Shown here: piece by piece, positions 50,401 to 64,000 of the stretch
How the letters are laid out: each line of letters starts with the position of its first letter
Position numbering within the stretch: position 1 is the first letter of the stretch
Assembly (NCBI RefSeq): GCF_048128805.1
Contig: NC_135998.1
Location: forward strand, 14,855,656 to 14,919,655
Direction: 5' to 3'
From: Centroberyx gerrardi
Taxonomy: Eukaryota > Chordata > Actinopteri > Beryciformes > Berycidae
Length of the DNA: 64,000 bases
Notes under the pieces: generated by a model
Told to the model about the DNA's origin: nothing
What the model saw: only the letters and a program-made list of their open reading frames with translations
Database searches by the model: none
Program-made: the position numbers and the translations under genes

Positions 50401-51096
50401 TTTAGTCATATAAAACATTCACATAAAATATATATACTGTACATACCAATATTATCAATTATTAACATCCCAACATCAGTCATTAAATGTTATTATGACA
50501 CAATAATAATAAAAGATAGCAGTACCATGCACTGAAAAATCAGCATGAGGGATAAAAGCCTCCACAAATAATTCACAAGAGTCTAACGTGTATCAAGAGA
50601 TTTTTAACTCCTTACTGACCAGTACATATCCAAACGGACTGAGCGTGTCCATGCAAAGCTCACTCCACTGGTCCGTGAACAGAGCATCTTTCAGCCGCTT
50701 GTTTATCATGGAGTTAACTTCCTGCAGACTGGAGGGTGCCAGAAAGTACAAAAATATAATTACCCAGAGAAAAGGGAACAATACGAATAATAGAATAATA
50801 AGGATTGTGTGGAGAGCGGTAGGTAGTAGGAGAGGACAGATCAAAATGGACACAGAGATATGACTCAGTGGACGCAGTGGGCTGATTCTCTGGCACGGAG
50901 TTTGGCGGAAACGCTTGCTTACCCAATGATAAACATGTCAACGCTGCCATCAGAGACATTTGGTCCAAACAGGGAGGTGATGTCATCTGGAGGAACAGCC
51001 GATCCCACGTTCCATGTGACTATGTACACCCTGTCAAAGGATAGCAGAGCCAGGAATGACACATTACATTAAAATATATAGATATAATCCATGGAG

Positions 51097-51128
<32 letters not shown>

Positions 51129-52651
51129 GTGCGTGCGTGCGTGTGTGCGTGTGTGTGTGCGTGTGTGTGTGTGTGTGTGTGTGCGTGTGTGACAGGAGCA
51201 CTGGAAAAAAACAAAAAAAGACAGAAAATTAAGTTCAAACCACGCTTTTGCCCCTGTTAGTCTGCCTGTCTGACTGCCAGCAGGATATCTATCTCATATC
51301 ATATCATATCTCATATAAACTTATGAATGGATTTCCCTGAGCCAAAGAACAATTCATTAGATTTTAGTGGTGGTGATCCAGATCTGTGATTTCAACCTCT
51401 AGACGATTATCATTTTTCAGCCATAACTATGAAACTAACGGAGATAGAGACTTTATTCCAAATCCTAACGGTATGTCTACAGGATCAAGAAATCATTTTA
51501 ACTCAAAACTGAAGTGATAGGAATGATGTCTTTGGGTGTAATAGCAAGTTTGAGAATTGTTCAATGTTGGAGGAGGTTTGCACTATCCGAGTTTAATGCA
51601 GTATTATAATCTGAAGATCATTTGGCGTATCTTATCCATTATAAACACAGTTTTAGAAATTTAAACTGAGTTTTTACGAGCAGCCTTTGTTTATGGGAGA
51701 AGAACACAAAAGGAAATGTTTCTGGGAACTCTGCCAAGAGAATGTGCTTGTGTCTCTCTGTCAGGTTCGTAAAGCTCTCAGTGAAATACACGGCTTCTGA
51801 TTCATGTGACATGCTCTGGCACACGTCAGCTTTCTTACAGCCACCGACTGCAGTCACAGAGGTTTGTTTCTGCAGCTGTATTTAGACATAACAGGGAACA
51901 ATATCCACCAAGGCAAGAACAGAATCTGAACCGGTGTAGAAAAGACAGAGGCCGACTAATCTGAACACAGTGTTCTTCAAAGGCATCATTATTATGTGTC
52001 TCACCTGTAGTCATTGGTCTCTCCCCCTGACTGCATCTGTGTTTGGCTCTCTGCTGTGCTCCCGGGTGAAGGGGTCCTCTGAGGCTGAGGACCCAGGCTG
52101 GATTTGGGGCTGAGGCTGGAAGGCAGGCTGGGGTTGGGCTGAGGCGGGTGCAGGTTGGGATGGGGGCTCAGGTAAGGCTGGCCGGTGTAAGGCTGAGGGC
52201 TGTGAGGAGACTGAGGGCTGTGAAGAGAGAAAGAGGACTCTGTGGGGGACTGCGGCAGGGTGTTGGCACTCTGGGGTCTTGGGATGCAAACTGGAATTGA
52301 ATGCATATCCTTGGAGGGGTCCTCTGAGACTCTGGTTGGCTTCAGAGCAGGTTTGGTTCCCAGAGCAGTTGGCCTGGGCCGGCTAATGCTAGCTAGCGTT
52401 GCCGGACTGGACCCAGACCTGGTGTGGCCTGACTGCATCTGGTCTGTCAGTTTAGTGGGTGCACCAGCAGCCTGCACCGGGCTCAGTCCAGGCGATCTCT
52501 TGTGCGCTCCTGAGGGGCTGATGAGAGGGGATTCCTGCACCGCCAGCTGTGACGGTAATCCTGGACTGGTCTCTGTGAACGCATGGTGTCCGGGTTGCAC
52601 TCTGGGCCGGGCCGGGTCGGTGCCGATTTGTTTCTGCTGCATCCGATCCAT
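47437..52651 (-). CDS. inpp5j: Phosphatidylinositol 4,5-bisphosphate 5-phosphatase (INPP5J/PIPP type)
   Basis: Removes the 5-phosphate from phosphoinositides and soluble inositol phosphates, damping PI3K/Akt signalling at membranes (family knowledge). Coding exons, minus strand: 52651-52005, 51030-50923, 50728-50620, 50288-50172, 49750-49575, 49461-49350, 49148-49039, 48918-48708, 48573-48436, 48290-48225, 48130-48026, 47904-47437. Phases agree; 788 aa from this Met. Order: Ser/Pro-rich N-terminus (1-215); catalytic domain starting at YIVTWNVG, with WFGDLNFR (390-397) and PAWTDRIL (466-473), then SDHKPV; SKICH domain (about 531-633, [11 protein letters not shown] and KDYVAYVWA); Ser/Arg-rich tail with [10 protein letters not shown] and SRSPSP, which match the INPP5J tail. 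The first listed exon begins at acceptor 52655 and may not hold the true start, because an upstream coding exon is possible. Human INPP5J is about 1,000 aa. Confidence 0.94.
51097..51192. repeat. (GT)n/(GC) microsatellite in an inpp5j intron
   Basis: GT tract with repeated GC interruptions, between exons 52651-52005 and 51030-50923. Confidence 0.95.
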
Positions 52652-53849
52652 CAACCTGCAGGGTGCAGCATATGGATAATTATAACAAAAGGGATAATAA
52701 GAGGTTAAACGAGGGGACGATGTTGTGAGATAAAAATAAGACAGCGTAGGTTGCAGGGAGACAACAGACGATCCCAGAGGAGAACGACATGAGGGACCTT
52801 TGTGTTTTTTGCCCTTCACCACCTCTGCACTTGTCTTCTCTTGGGTCACAGATCCTCTACATCAATCAGAAAGTCCTTGGTAGACGGGTGAAAGAGAAAC
52901 AGATTGACCTACAGTGAATGGAAGGAGGACGGATCAAGCTTAAACTGAGCGCCTGTCCACCTCGTGGTCCCCAGGCATCACTGATGATGTCATCGTTGGC
53001 AGGATATTGGGCTGAGGAACTAACTTTGGACCCGCATCCTGGACTACATCCCTGTTGCTTAGCAACATTCATTAGCCCCTGACCCTCTTCCTATGCAAAA
53101 AACAGGATGGGGGTGGTAGGGTGGGAGTTTAAAGTGCTTTGTGGTTCAAAGCCTTCCACTCTTCATCTCTCTCTCTCTCTCGCTCTCTCTCCCTCCCCAC
53201 CTGTTAAGAAACCAGGAACCATAATCTCAGACACAGTGTCTGCATGAGATGGGACACACACCACAGCTGCAGATAATGGAGCACAGCACATCAAACAATG
53301 TCAACAGATAGGTCACAAGATAGATGATGCCTGACAAGAGCTTGCCTCACTCCAGCCTCTAGGAGGACAGTATCAGGCACAGATGGGCCTCATACCATTT
53401 TGTTTATCTCCCCTCCCACACAGAAATTATACACCGCCTTTACTTATTCATGAAATGCAAATCTGTTGGTAACTGAAAATTGCATGTGACCACAGTAGTA
53501 ACCTGCAAAAGACAGCTTTGTGCAGTGGTGACCAGATAGGCTTGCATCAAATCCACTTTAAAAAGTAAAAAGGTAACTTTGAGTGCTGAAATGGCATAAA
53601 TCGGCCTTACTGATAGAGTCTATAAGCCTGTAAGTCTGAACGACCTGAGTGAAAGTATTACCAGCTCAATTATCAATATAGCATCTTCTATTCTATTCTT
53701 CTATTCTACTTCATTTTTGACAGGACTCATGAAAAATGTCTAGACCACAAAACACAATTTTGCATGCAACAACAACAACAACATAAACAACATACATCTG
53801 CAGAGATATCACACAGAGGCTCTGTCTGTGTTACACAGACAAAACATCG

Positions 53850-54600
53850 TTCTGTTACCTTTCATGCGTTTTCCAAGGTGAACCGCAAAGTGAGCTCACA
53901 AATTCAGAGAGGGCAAGGCATCAGTTTCCTTGTCTCGCACGCCAGTCAAGGTACAGGCTACCATACGTGGAGAGCAAGGTCGATTCGTGTGTATACTGAC
54001 TCAATCAGCCCGCAGGAGCGATGCAACCCGACGGTACCGTGGACAGCGAATGTATCCGTCACGTTCCAGACCGCGCGCCGAGCTGTCACGAGAGGAAGTG
54101 GTCACGCTCGATGTGTCTGGATCCATACGCTTGCATGTTGATGTTGGCTACAATATAGCGCGATTATTGATAACGTCATACCCTACTAGCTATTGCGCAG
54201 CTCAGCTGACCGGAGCAGCTGTGCAAATCACAACTGTAACTGTAACTAGCGGCACCTGCTCTGCCCCGGCCGAACCGAGACATCACACACATGCAGCAGC
54301 ACCTTGTTCTGCGCACCCGCCGCGAGAGGTGTGACAGCAGTAGAATCAAAACAAAATCTGCTGCCCGAGTGCAACTCTTTGCCCTAACCCTAATGTATAG
54401 TCTGCTATAAATAACTGAGCATCTGTCCTATCAATGACGCACTAATCCCAGAACTTAGCCGCACCGGCGTGTCGAGAATTAAATGTCAGGCTGGCAGGCT
54501 GTGTACCTATCTGAGCGCACGAGCCCGTTAATGACATCTTTTTCACACGGCGCTGCGCAAGAGCACTCCAGCTGGACCAGCGAGGTTATGTTTGTAAGGC
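53850..54600 (-). promoter_or_regulatory. CpG-rich segment, possible inpp5j promoter
   Basis: Locally enriched in CpG (for example gaccgcgcgccgagctgtcacg near 54070) compared with flanking DNA, 1.2-2 kb upstream of the first confident inpp5j exon. Assignment is by position and composition only. Confidence 0.3.
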
Positions 54601-56320
54601 TGTTCCAATAGGTCATTCACCAAGGAGTACTACTGATTGACCCAGTATAACGACTGGCAAGATGTGAAGCAAAAGAATGGCCCTGTTCAAGATGATGTTT
54701 GATGATGATGATGATGATGATTACTATAAGGCTGACTTTACACAATGCAATTAGTTGCAGGTTTCCATGTCAACAAACGCATCCTCATCCAAATGATGAT
54801 ACAAACCTATTTCATACGTTTTATTTTTATTGGATGGTTCTCCTACTAACTGTAACACAATTAAGTTGCATGGAGCTGAAGTTGCAATCAAGTTGCACCA
54901 TGTAAAGTCAGCTTATATTACTTACACACAGTCACACAAATCATTCAGCAGCTGAACTGTGCATTGTATCAGTGGGCCTGTAAAAAAGTGAATTGGTGCA
55001 ATTAATTCAACCAAACCTCATTATCTACATCCTTAGAACACACAGCACAAATTTAAACCACGGATACCAAAGTAGGCTACTGCTCAAATAGTTTGCAATA
55101 AAACATGTAGAGTGGTTGAATATGGTCTCAGGCCTCTTCTGCTATGCAATTTTCTGTCACTGCTCTCTCCCCAGCATGGTGTGGCCTGTGATGTCCTGAT
55201 TAGACTGAAGTATGAATTGTTAATATCAATAGCCTACTTTGACAGAAAATTATTTGATACCTGGCATTTTAGATGTGGTCAGTTACAGTTATGATTTGCC
55301 AAGAATTCCCTTTATTTCTGAAAATGGCATAGAACCTGAATAATATCTGTTTATCATGCAATATCTGATATTCCAGTACAAAAACGTAGGGAGGCTTTCT
55401 AGTTCCTCAGGCCTCAGTCACTGCAACCACAGATATCTTTAAACACAAGCTCAAGACCTGTCTCTGCACCCTTGATTTTTCATAGGAACTGATATTTTGT
55501 TTTTAATCTTTTATTTTTCCTTTTTATTCTAGCAATTCATTTTCTAGTTTATATTACCTTTTAGATTTTATTATTCCTTTATAATTTTATGGTCTCTCAT
55601 TTTATTGTCAATTTCCATTTTATCTCTTTTTCATGCTTTTCATTTTATTTCTTATGCAATTTATTTTTATTGCTAATGTGAAGCACATTGCATTTGATTG
55701 TACAAAATGTGCAACATAACACTGATTGATTCATTGATTGATGGATTGATTTATTAAATGTGTCTTTAATACTTATACACTGGTTTTTAGCGAGGACAGG
55801 CCCCACACAGCATCACCATAAAAGCCATTCCCAGATTCTCTATGGCTTTGACTGAGATTAATGCAGATGTGTAATCTCAGTGGAATGTACTGATCCTAAG
55901 TGCCAGCTGTCCGCTGAGAACACATAGACACCGATAAACACACAAACCAATACAAATACTACACATAAGGCACTGTGCATTAAAATTCAAACGATGCTCT
56001 AACTACACACATCAAACTGTAAACTACTCAATCTTTTACTACATGGGAGGCATATGATCAGAGACAAAACGTAAATATTATGTTGCAAAAAAGTGCATAA
56101 CACTATGTGTCTGACCTCAGCTTGTGCTAATGTGTGTTCTAGTCTGTGAAGTTTCCTTAGTTTTACTGTGACTTATCAAGTTTCAGTCTGTGAAGCACTT
56201 TGTGTTGCATTTGTTCGTATGAAAAGTGCTATACAAAAATAAAGTCTGATTGATTGATTGATATCATTTGTTAGATTGATATGACAGACAATTACGGAAG
56301 CTTGTTTCTGACATGTCAGA
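54600..56320. other. Intergenic with LINE tails
   Basis: 55390-55760 (tcaagacctgtctctgcac, then AT-rich sequence, ending in gattgattgattga-like repeats) and 56150-56265 (gtgaagcacttt...aaagtgctatacaaaaataaag, then gattgattg) are 3' tails of L2/Rex-like LINEs, plus strand. A short (ATG)n run lies at 54699-54720. No gene recognised. Confidence 0.5.
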
Positions 56321-56322
56321 GT

Positions 56323-59006
<2,684 letters not shown>

Positions 59007-59019
59007 CTCCAGACCGCTG

Positions 59020-60590
59020 GATAGTACAGAAACACAGCTCTAATGACACATACTTTAGATATATGTGACAAAAATGGACACAATTGCATGATTATATAGT
59101 GTATCTTACAGGCCAACGACAAGAACTGAAAAACATTGCAAGTAAACACACAGGCACACTCTCACTCGCTCTCACACAACAGACACACCTGAAACTGAGA
59201 CATCTGAATAAAGTTGGAGTTATAGAAGCTGTCAGATGTTTGAAGAGGTGACCATATAACAACATGCAATCATAATAATCAAAAGTTTATCATTCACATA
59301 GGACTACAAATGTCTGAATTAGTGAGCATGAATAAACAGACCAGATACGGCTCTTACTTTAAGCTAAAAATGTGCAAAAGTCATGAATAAAGGGAAGAGA
59401 CTGTTCCATTTGCAGTCTGTTGAGTAATCTGAATATAAACAGAGTGTGTGAGCCTTAACAGACACAAACCATGCAGCCGTGCAGGAAAGGTATTTGTTTT
59501 TTTCTCAAGGACCCTTCTCTGTGTCTCAGCTACTGGCTCAGCGCAGCCCAGAAATGGCTAAAACGTGGACAAATATAGTAACGTGTACAAATATAGTAAT
59601 GTAGTGGAGCAAGGCCATTACTGAAAGCATCTGATAACAGCCTAAAACTATGTGGTCGGGCTCGGGCAAAGAGGGGTTGTAGTTAAGCTCATACACACCA
59701 ATAACACAAGGTGCACAACATAGAGTAATTAATTCAGAAAAAATAAATTGAGAATGGGGATGGGTGCTGTTCAGGAGAGGTGTCACCTACCTGTTCTCAG
59801 GATGCAATCTCCTGTGTCTTGAGGAACAACAGCTGCTGGCAGTGTGTGCGCCCTTCTTACAAGTGTTCAGTATCCTCCTTTCCCCTCCTCTTCCCTTCTT
59901 TAAAACTTGTAGAGAGAACTGCTTGAGCCCAGCCCCGGCATCACATCACACCCCACACCACAGCGCTTCATAAGGATGCATGTTTGGGGAGTTAGTGGAG
60001 GTTGCTTACATGAACCACCCAAGATGGGAAGGAGGAGGGAGAACGTGTGCTCGGTCTCGGCCTATCTGCCTTCCTGTCCCTCAACACCTTGCTTCAGCAC
60101 TCGTCAACTAAAACCTCGGATGATGTCATGTGAAACTTTATGGGACATTTCCTCGGGGCGCACTCTGTCTTCTTTAATAACTATTTCTACTCGCTGAGGA
60201 TTCATTCAGCGCGGCACACAAATCATTTGGTGGGAAAGCGAAGGGTTAAAAGAAGAAAAAAAATGTGAGCAGCACTGCCTTATTGAGGCAAAAGGCTGAT
60301 GGGTTGCCCAGCAACACCCTGTTTACAGGAAGTAGTGGAATCTCATCTGTAAGGGAGGACAGGACACATATTCCTACGTGCGCACGGATGCAAACACTCA
60401 TGCACACGCACACAGGCATTCGCACACACACACACCGAAATTAGGCAGAAGACAAAGTAAGCAAAATACACTCAACTCTGAATATGAGGTTTTCATGCTT
60501 TTAAGACGGACTGACTGTGGAGTCCTAACTCCACCAAGTGGTCAACACAAGCACATGCTGTATAATCCCTCACAATATAGGATAGCATAA
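59020..60590. other. Upstream region of the smoothelin-like gene
   Basis: The coding exon has an acceptor at 59017-59018, so a non-coding first exon and promoter must lie further right. I could not place them. 59800-60240 is more GC-rich than its surroundings. Confidence 0.4.
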
Positions 60591-60592
60591 GG

Positions 60593-60913
60593 CAGTGGTT
60601 CTCAAACTGGGGGTCGGGACACCACAAGGGGTTGAGAAATAATTTTGGGGGGTCGTGAGATGATTTATGGAATAGGAAAAAAACAGATTTCTACTACACA
60701 AATGTATTATCATGTGTATTTTTTCATCTTTTTCTCAAATTTTTGCTGAATAGTAATACTGAATAGTTCTCAGCCTCCAGGCCTCCAGACCTGAAAGGGA
60801 AAATCATTCTTTGGTTGAACTGTTCACCACTCTGCATAGCAGCCTGTGACTGGGGGCAAGGAGGCGTCACTTTGTTTTAAGGGGTCATGAGCCAGAAAGG
60901 TTGACAACCACTG
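60593..60913. mobile_element. Non-autonomous hAT transposon with 8-bp target duplication
   Basis: 321 bp. Left end cagtggttctcaaactgggg, right end ggttgacaaccactg, giving an imperfect inverted repeat. Flanked by GCATAAGG on both sides (60585-60592 and 60914-60921). Internal ggggtcgtgag and ggggtcatgagcc blocks are typical of this family. No ORF. Confidence 0.9.
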
Positions 60914-60929
60914 GCATAAGGTTCAGTTC

Positions 60930-63900
60930 CTGGTCTTAATCAAACTCCTGCTAGTGGGAAGCCACTTAAATTTATTTGACCATCTAAATTTGTAATATAT
61001 TAACATATGTTACTGAAAAAATTCCCTTGTACTTAGAAAATAAGGTTTTATTTGAACTACTTACCCTTGTGTCTAGAAATTCCAACCTTTTTCAGCCAAA
61101 TTCTAACCTTTTTCAGCTTTTAGTGTGACTTAAGTGTGACATGATAAAATTAGACTTGGATAGTCTCAAAACAAATTTCCCTACAGGACAATTAAGATTT
61201 GAATTGACGTGAATTGAAATGTGTGGGGGCGTCACACTGGATTTCCATGCTTTAATGTGGGTGACAACTCTGACTCAGTAATGAGGTGATTGGGTTTGTT
61301 ATGCTTTATTGGATCAGTCCATTTATTTTTAATCAAGCAGTTGCAGATCACGTTTATATGAATTGCCTATGTCATTGCCCCTAAACAGCAGCACCTACGG
61401 CCACTGTTGGCATTCAAATTATTTACCAAACAATTTGACAAAATGACAAATCAAATCACTCCTTGCTGGACCTTGCTGTTAAAGGCGCATTCAGCAAAAC
61501 ACACAAACTGCAAAAAATTCAGTATTTTTCTAGAAATGTCACTGTCATTTGTCTACAGTATGTCCAAATAAGGCATGAGGCAATCGTTTCATTCTTGAAC
61601 CAGTATATTTTAACCAGCCATTCACGACTGTAAAATACATAAATATAATAAAATAACTATTTACATCCAACTAACTTTGCAAACAATCAAAACCAGTATG
61701 TACACAGGAACCATAGGCTTTGAAGGCAGCATCTTCATACCTCGTCAGTGCAATATGCGCTTCGTCCCTCCATCACAACCTGCCAAACACAACACCATGA
61801 GAACAAGCAGCCATGCCCGTCAAACTGCCATAGACTGGGATAGTTGAACAACCAAACCAAGAGTCTACAACTGGAGAGGCCTACTGTGGCTAGTGATGTA
61901 TCCTTAACATAGGCCTTCATATGCCTATGTATCAAAAGTCTTGTCAAATATGATACATCTTTGCAGTCCTTTTCCACTGATGGATTACTGTCTATCACAC
62001 ATGAGCAGTTGACATATCTTGGAAGTTGAGAGGCTATCAGCTGCTTGATCTCACTCCAACATCTATTTACTTTATCAATTAATAACAGAGCATAACAAGC
62101 CCTATTTAACAATTGAGGTATTCAATAATGTAAAACCAATAACAGGATCCTCTGTACATGACCTTTAAACTTGTAACTGAGGATTGTTGACGATGCCAGT
62201 TATTCGACGTGTTCTAATAACAAAAGCCATTTCACCAACTGCAACATTGTTTTATTACTCCTCAGCACAGTCCATATCTTTCTTGTAGTGATTTCTACTG
62301 ATTGAGGGCTTATGAAAGACATCTTGGGTTAATCCCGGCCATGTATTCACCCTCAGTGTGATATGATGCTCAGGTCACAATGCTGCCATTGTATCTAAAC
62401 TATAGATGGCAGCCTAAAAAGATCAAATAAGACAATTGGCATTTCCTCCGTTTCCTTCCCAATCAAAGACACATCAAGTGAAGTCTTTCAACATTCAATC
62501 CTGCCTACTGCTGTGCTTATGGCAAAATACAGAGAAAATGTGGCAGATGTTAGTAAATAAAATATCTCTAACTCTCTAACTATGGATGGCTTAGTTGTTT
62601 TTTGTCTTGTGAGAAGCTAAACTGAATCTCAGCAATGAGACTGAGACTGAGACTGATCACGTCCGGTCACTGACAGGACCAAACAGCATAACTAAAGATC
62701 AGGCTTTCAGAAGTCAACATTTGGCATACATCAGATGAAGGAGGGAATAACAGAGACATCCTGTATCATTTAAAATCCTTACAGGAGCGCTGGCATGCAA
62801 TCCCATGCCGAAATAAAAGAGTTACACCAGACCTCTCTAAGAGAGAGCAGGCAGCTAAGAAAGGTGCAGGACAGACCGGTGGCTTCTACTGACCTCTAAT
62901 AGATCAGTAATATTATATATTCGCGTGCAAGGCGTTTTGATCCTCAACAGGACTGTTTTAAAACCTGAAAATGTAATTCTAATTCAAGGACCAAAATCTA
63001 CAGCATTACAAAGCCTCTGATTGCTATGGCCATTCAAAAACAAATTAAATATTTTCTTCTTCACAAATATTAAAAGGGGCATAAAATATGTTTTGTGACT
63101 AAATAAAAGGTCATTAAAATGCATTGTAAATACTGAGAGAAAACAAAATAACACTGCCCAGCAGAAGTCAGTTTTCAAGATGTGCTGGTTAACCAATTTT
63201 TTTAAAAGTGGCACCCACCGAAGGGATACATGAAACCTACCAGATGACATTGGTTAGACTCTCGGACGCAACCTGAAAGGAAAGCTCAGTCTTTTTTTTC
63301 TCAGCATTTCCACAGGGAAAAGACTGCTAAAGTTGGGTGACACTCCTTAGAGAGTGTGTGAAGCTAATAATAGAGGTATGCTGCAGTGAGCGCACTATTG
63401 TAAAAGATGGAAGTAATTGGACTAATTCTAGAGAGACCTTTTTTTTTAAGCTGGTATGGGAAAAAATCTAGGCCTTAAGTGGGAAGCCACGCTGAGGTTC
63501 ATAGGGGAGGACAGAAGACGGGGCTCGGGCCTCCTCTTAGATAGACGTGTGCTTCGGTAGATAAAATACATATCTGACTAGAACTGAATTAGTGCCATGC
63601 CATTACACAGAAATGTTGGCTTGTAAAATCCATCTAGACAAAAGCTCTAGCACTACAACAAATGCAGCGTCCTCATTTAATGAGCTTCCCCCTCGCACAC
63701 AAACAAAAAGCTGCCAGAAAACCCAGTCCCCTCCCATGGTAGGACCAGGCGAAAGTCAGGTAACAGTACCATGAATATATATATATATTGTTTTTTTTTA
63801 GTTTTTTTTTTTTTACAAATTGTGCCCATTCATTTGAGGTGGAGTGTTCTCTGCCCCCCCCTCCACCCCCACGCCGTAACATTAGGCTCTCTGCAGCCTA

Positions 63901-64000
63901 CAATATCCACAACAGCCACCCGAAACCTCTATTAGAGCCCTCTGCAAATGAGAACATTTTCACAGTGGAGTAGTATGAGTGACAGTGCGGATACCTCATG
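60930..64000. other. Right-hand region without a recognised coding gene
   Basis: No exon of a known family was found on either strand. Moderately complex sequence at 61.7-63.9 kb, poly-T and (TA)n runs near 63770-63815. It could be non-coding RNA or UTR of a gene beyond the edge (see findings). Confidence 0.4.

Noticed and set aside
52866-53072. Minus-strand ORF beginning MNVAKQQGCSPGC upstream of inpp5j, considered as its first coding exon
   Set aside because: Its best donor (CGAG|GTGGAC) leaves phase 1, whereas the next exon (acceptor at 52655) needs phase 2. It may be 5'UTR or a different upstream exon, but the join does not work as seen.
53764-54334. Plus-strand ORFs of 125 and 134 codons
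   Set aside because: They lie in a CpG-rich segment probably belonging to the inpp5j promoter; no domain, no splice-consistent neighbours.

Overview
This is a vertebrate nuclear window, almost certainly from a teleost (ray-finned) fish. The genes are split into short exons with GT/AG introns. The repeats are types I recognise from fish genomes: L2-clade LINEs, Penelope-like fragments, hAT and TTAA-type miniature transposons, a tRNA-headed SINE and long CA/GA microsatellites. There is no bacterial or organellar signal. The species cannot be named from the sequence.

Layout, left to right. (1) 1-7640, minus strand: a heme peroxidase of the myeloperoxidase/eosinophil peroxidase family. Its last peroxidase exon is spliced, in matching phase, to a collagen-like exon and a C1q-domain exon that runs off the left edge. 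(2) 7.7-28.1 kb: a gene-poor block full of decayed transposons (L2 LINEs, Penelope-like pieces, Harbinger-type Myb/SANT remnants, SINEs, a 346-bp MITE holding an 84-bp palindrome). (3) 28.16-32.06 kb, plus strand: a secreted saposin-fold protein like surfactant protein B (sftpb), nine coding exons. (4) 34.9-44.77 kb, minus strand: mat2a, encoding S-adenosylmethionine synthase (395 aa, nine coding exons), with a roughly 3.4-kb 3'UTR. That UTR carries five hairpins with the UACAGARAA nonamer used by the METTL16 SAM-sensing switch. (5) 47.44-52.65 kb, minus strand: inpp5j, a proline-rich inositol polyphosphate 5-phosphatase with a SKICH domain. (6) 56.32-59.01 kb, minus strand: a short smoothelin-like calponin-homology protein. 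(7) 59-64 kb: no coding gene recognised; it holds a clean hAT element and possibly lncRNA sequence.

Context. SFTPB and MAT2A lie close together on human chromosome 2, and INPP5J and SMTN lie close together on human chromosome 22. Finding both pairs here supports the gene calls. sftpb and mat2a converge tail to tail; mat2a, inpp5j and the smoothelin-like gene all read leftwards. The genes do not form one pathway: innate immunity (peroxidase-C1q), surfactant/lipid-binding saposins, methyl-donor synthesis, phosphoinositide signalling and muscle cytoskeleton.

Most useful observations: the peroxidase-collagen-C1q fusion, the mat2a 3'UTR hairpin array, and the palindromic MITE. Exon boundaries were derived by hand from splice sites, reading phase and family similarity recalled from memory; no alignment or database search was run.
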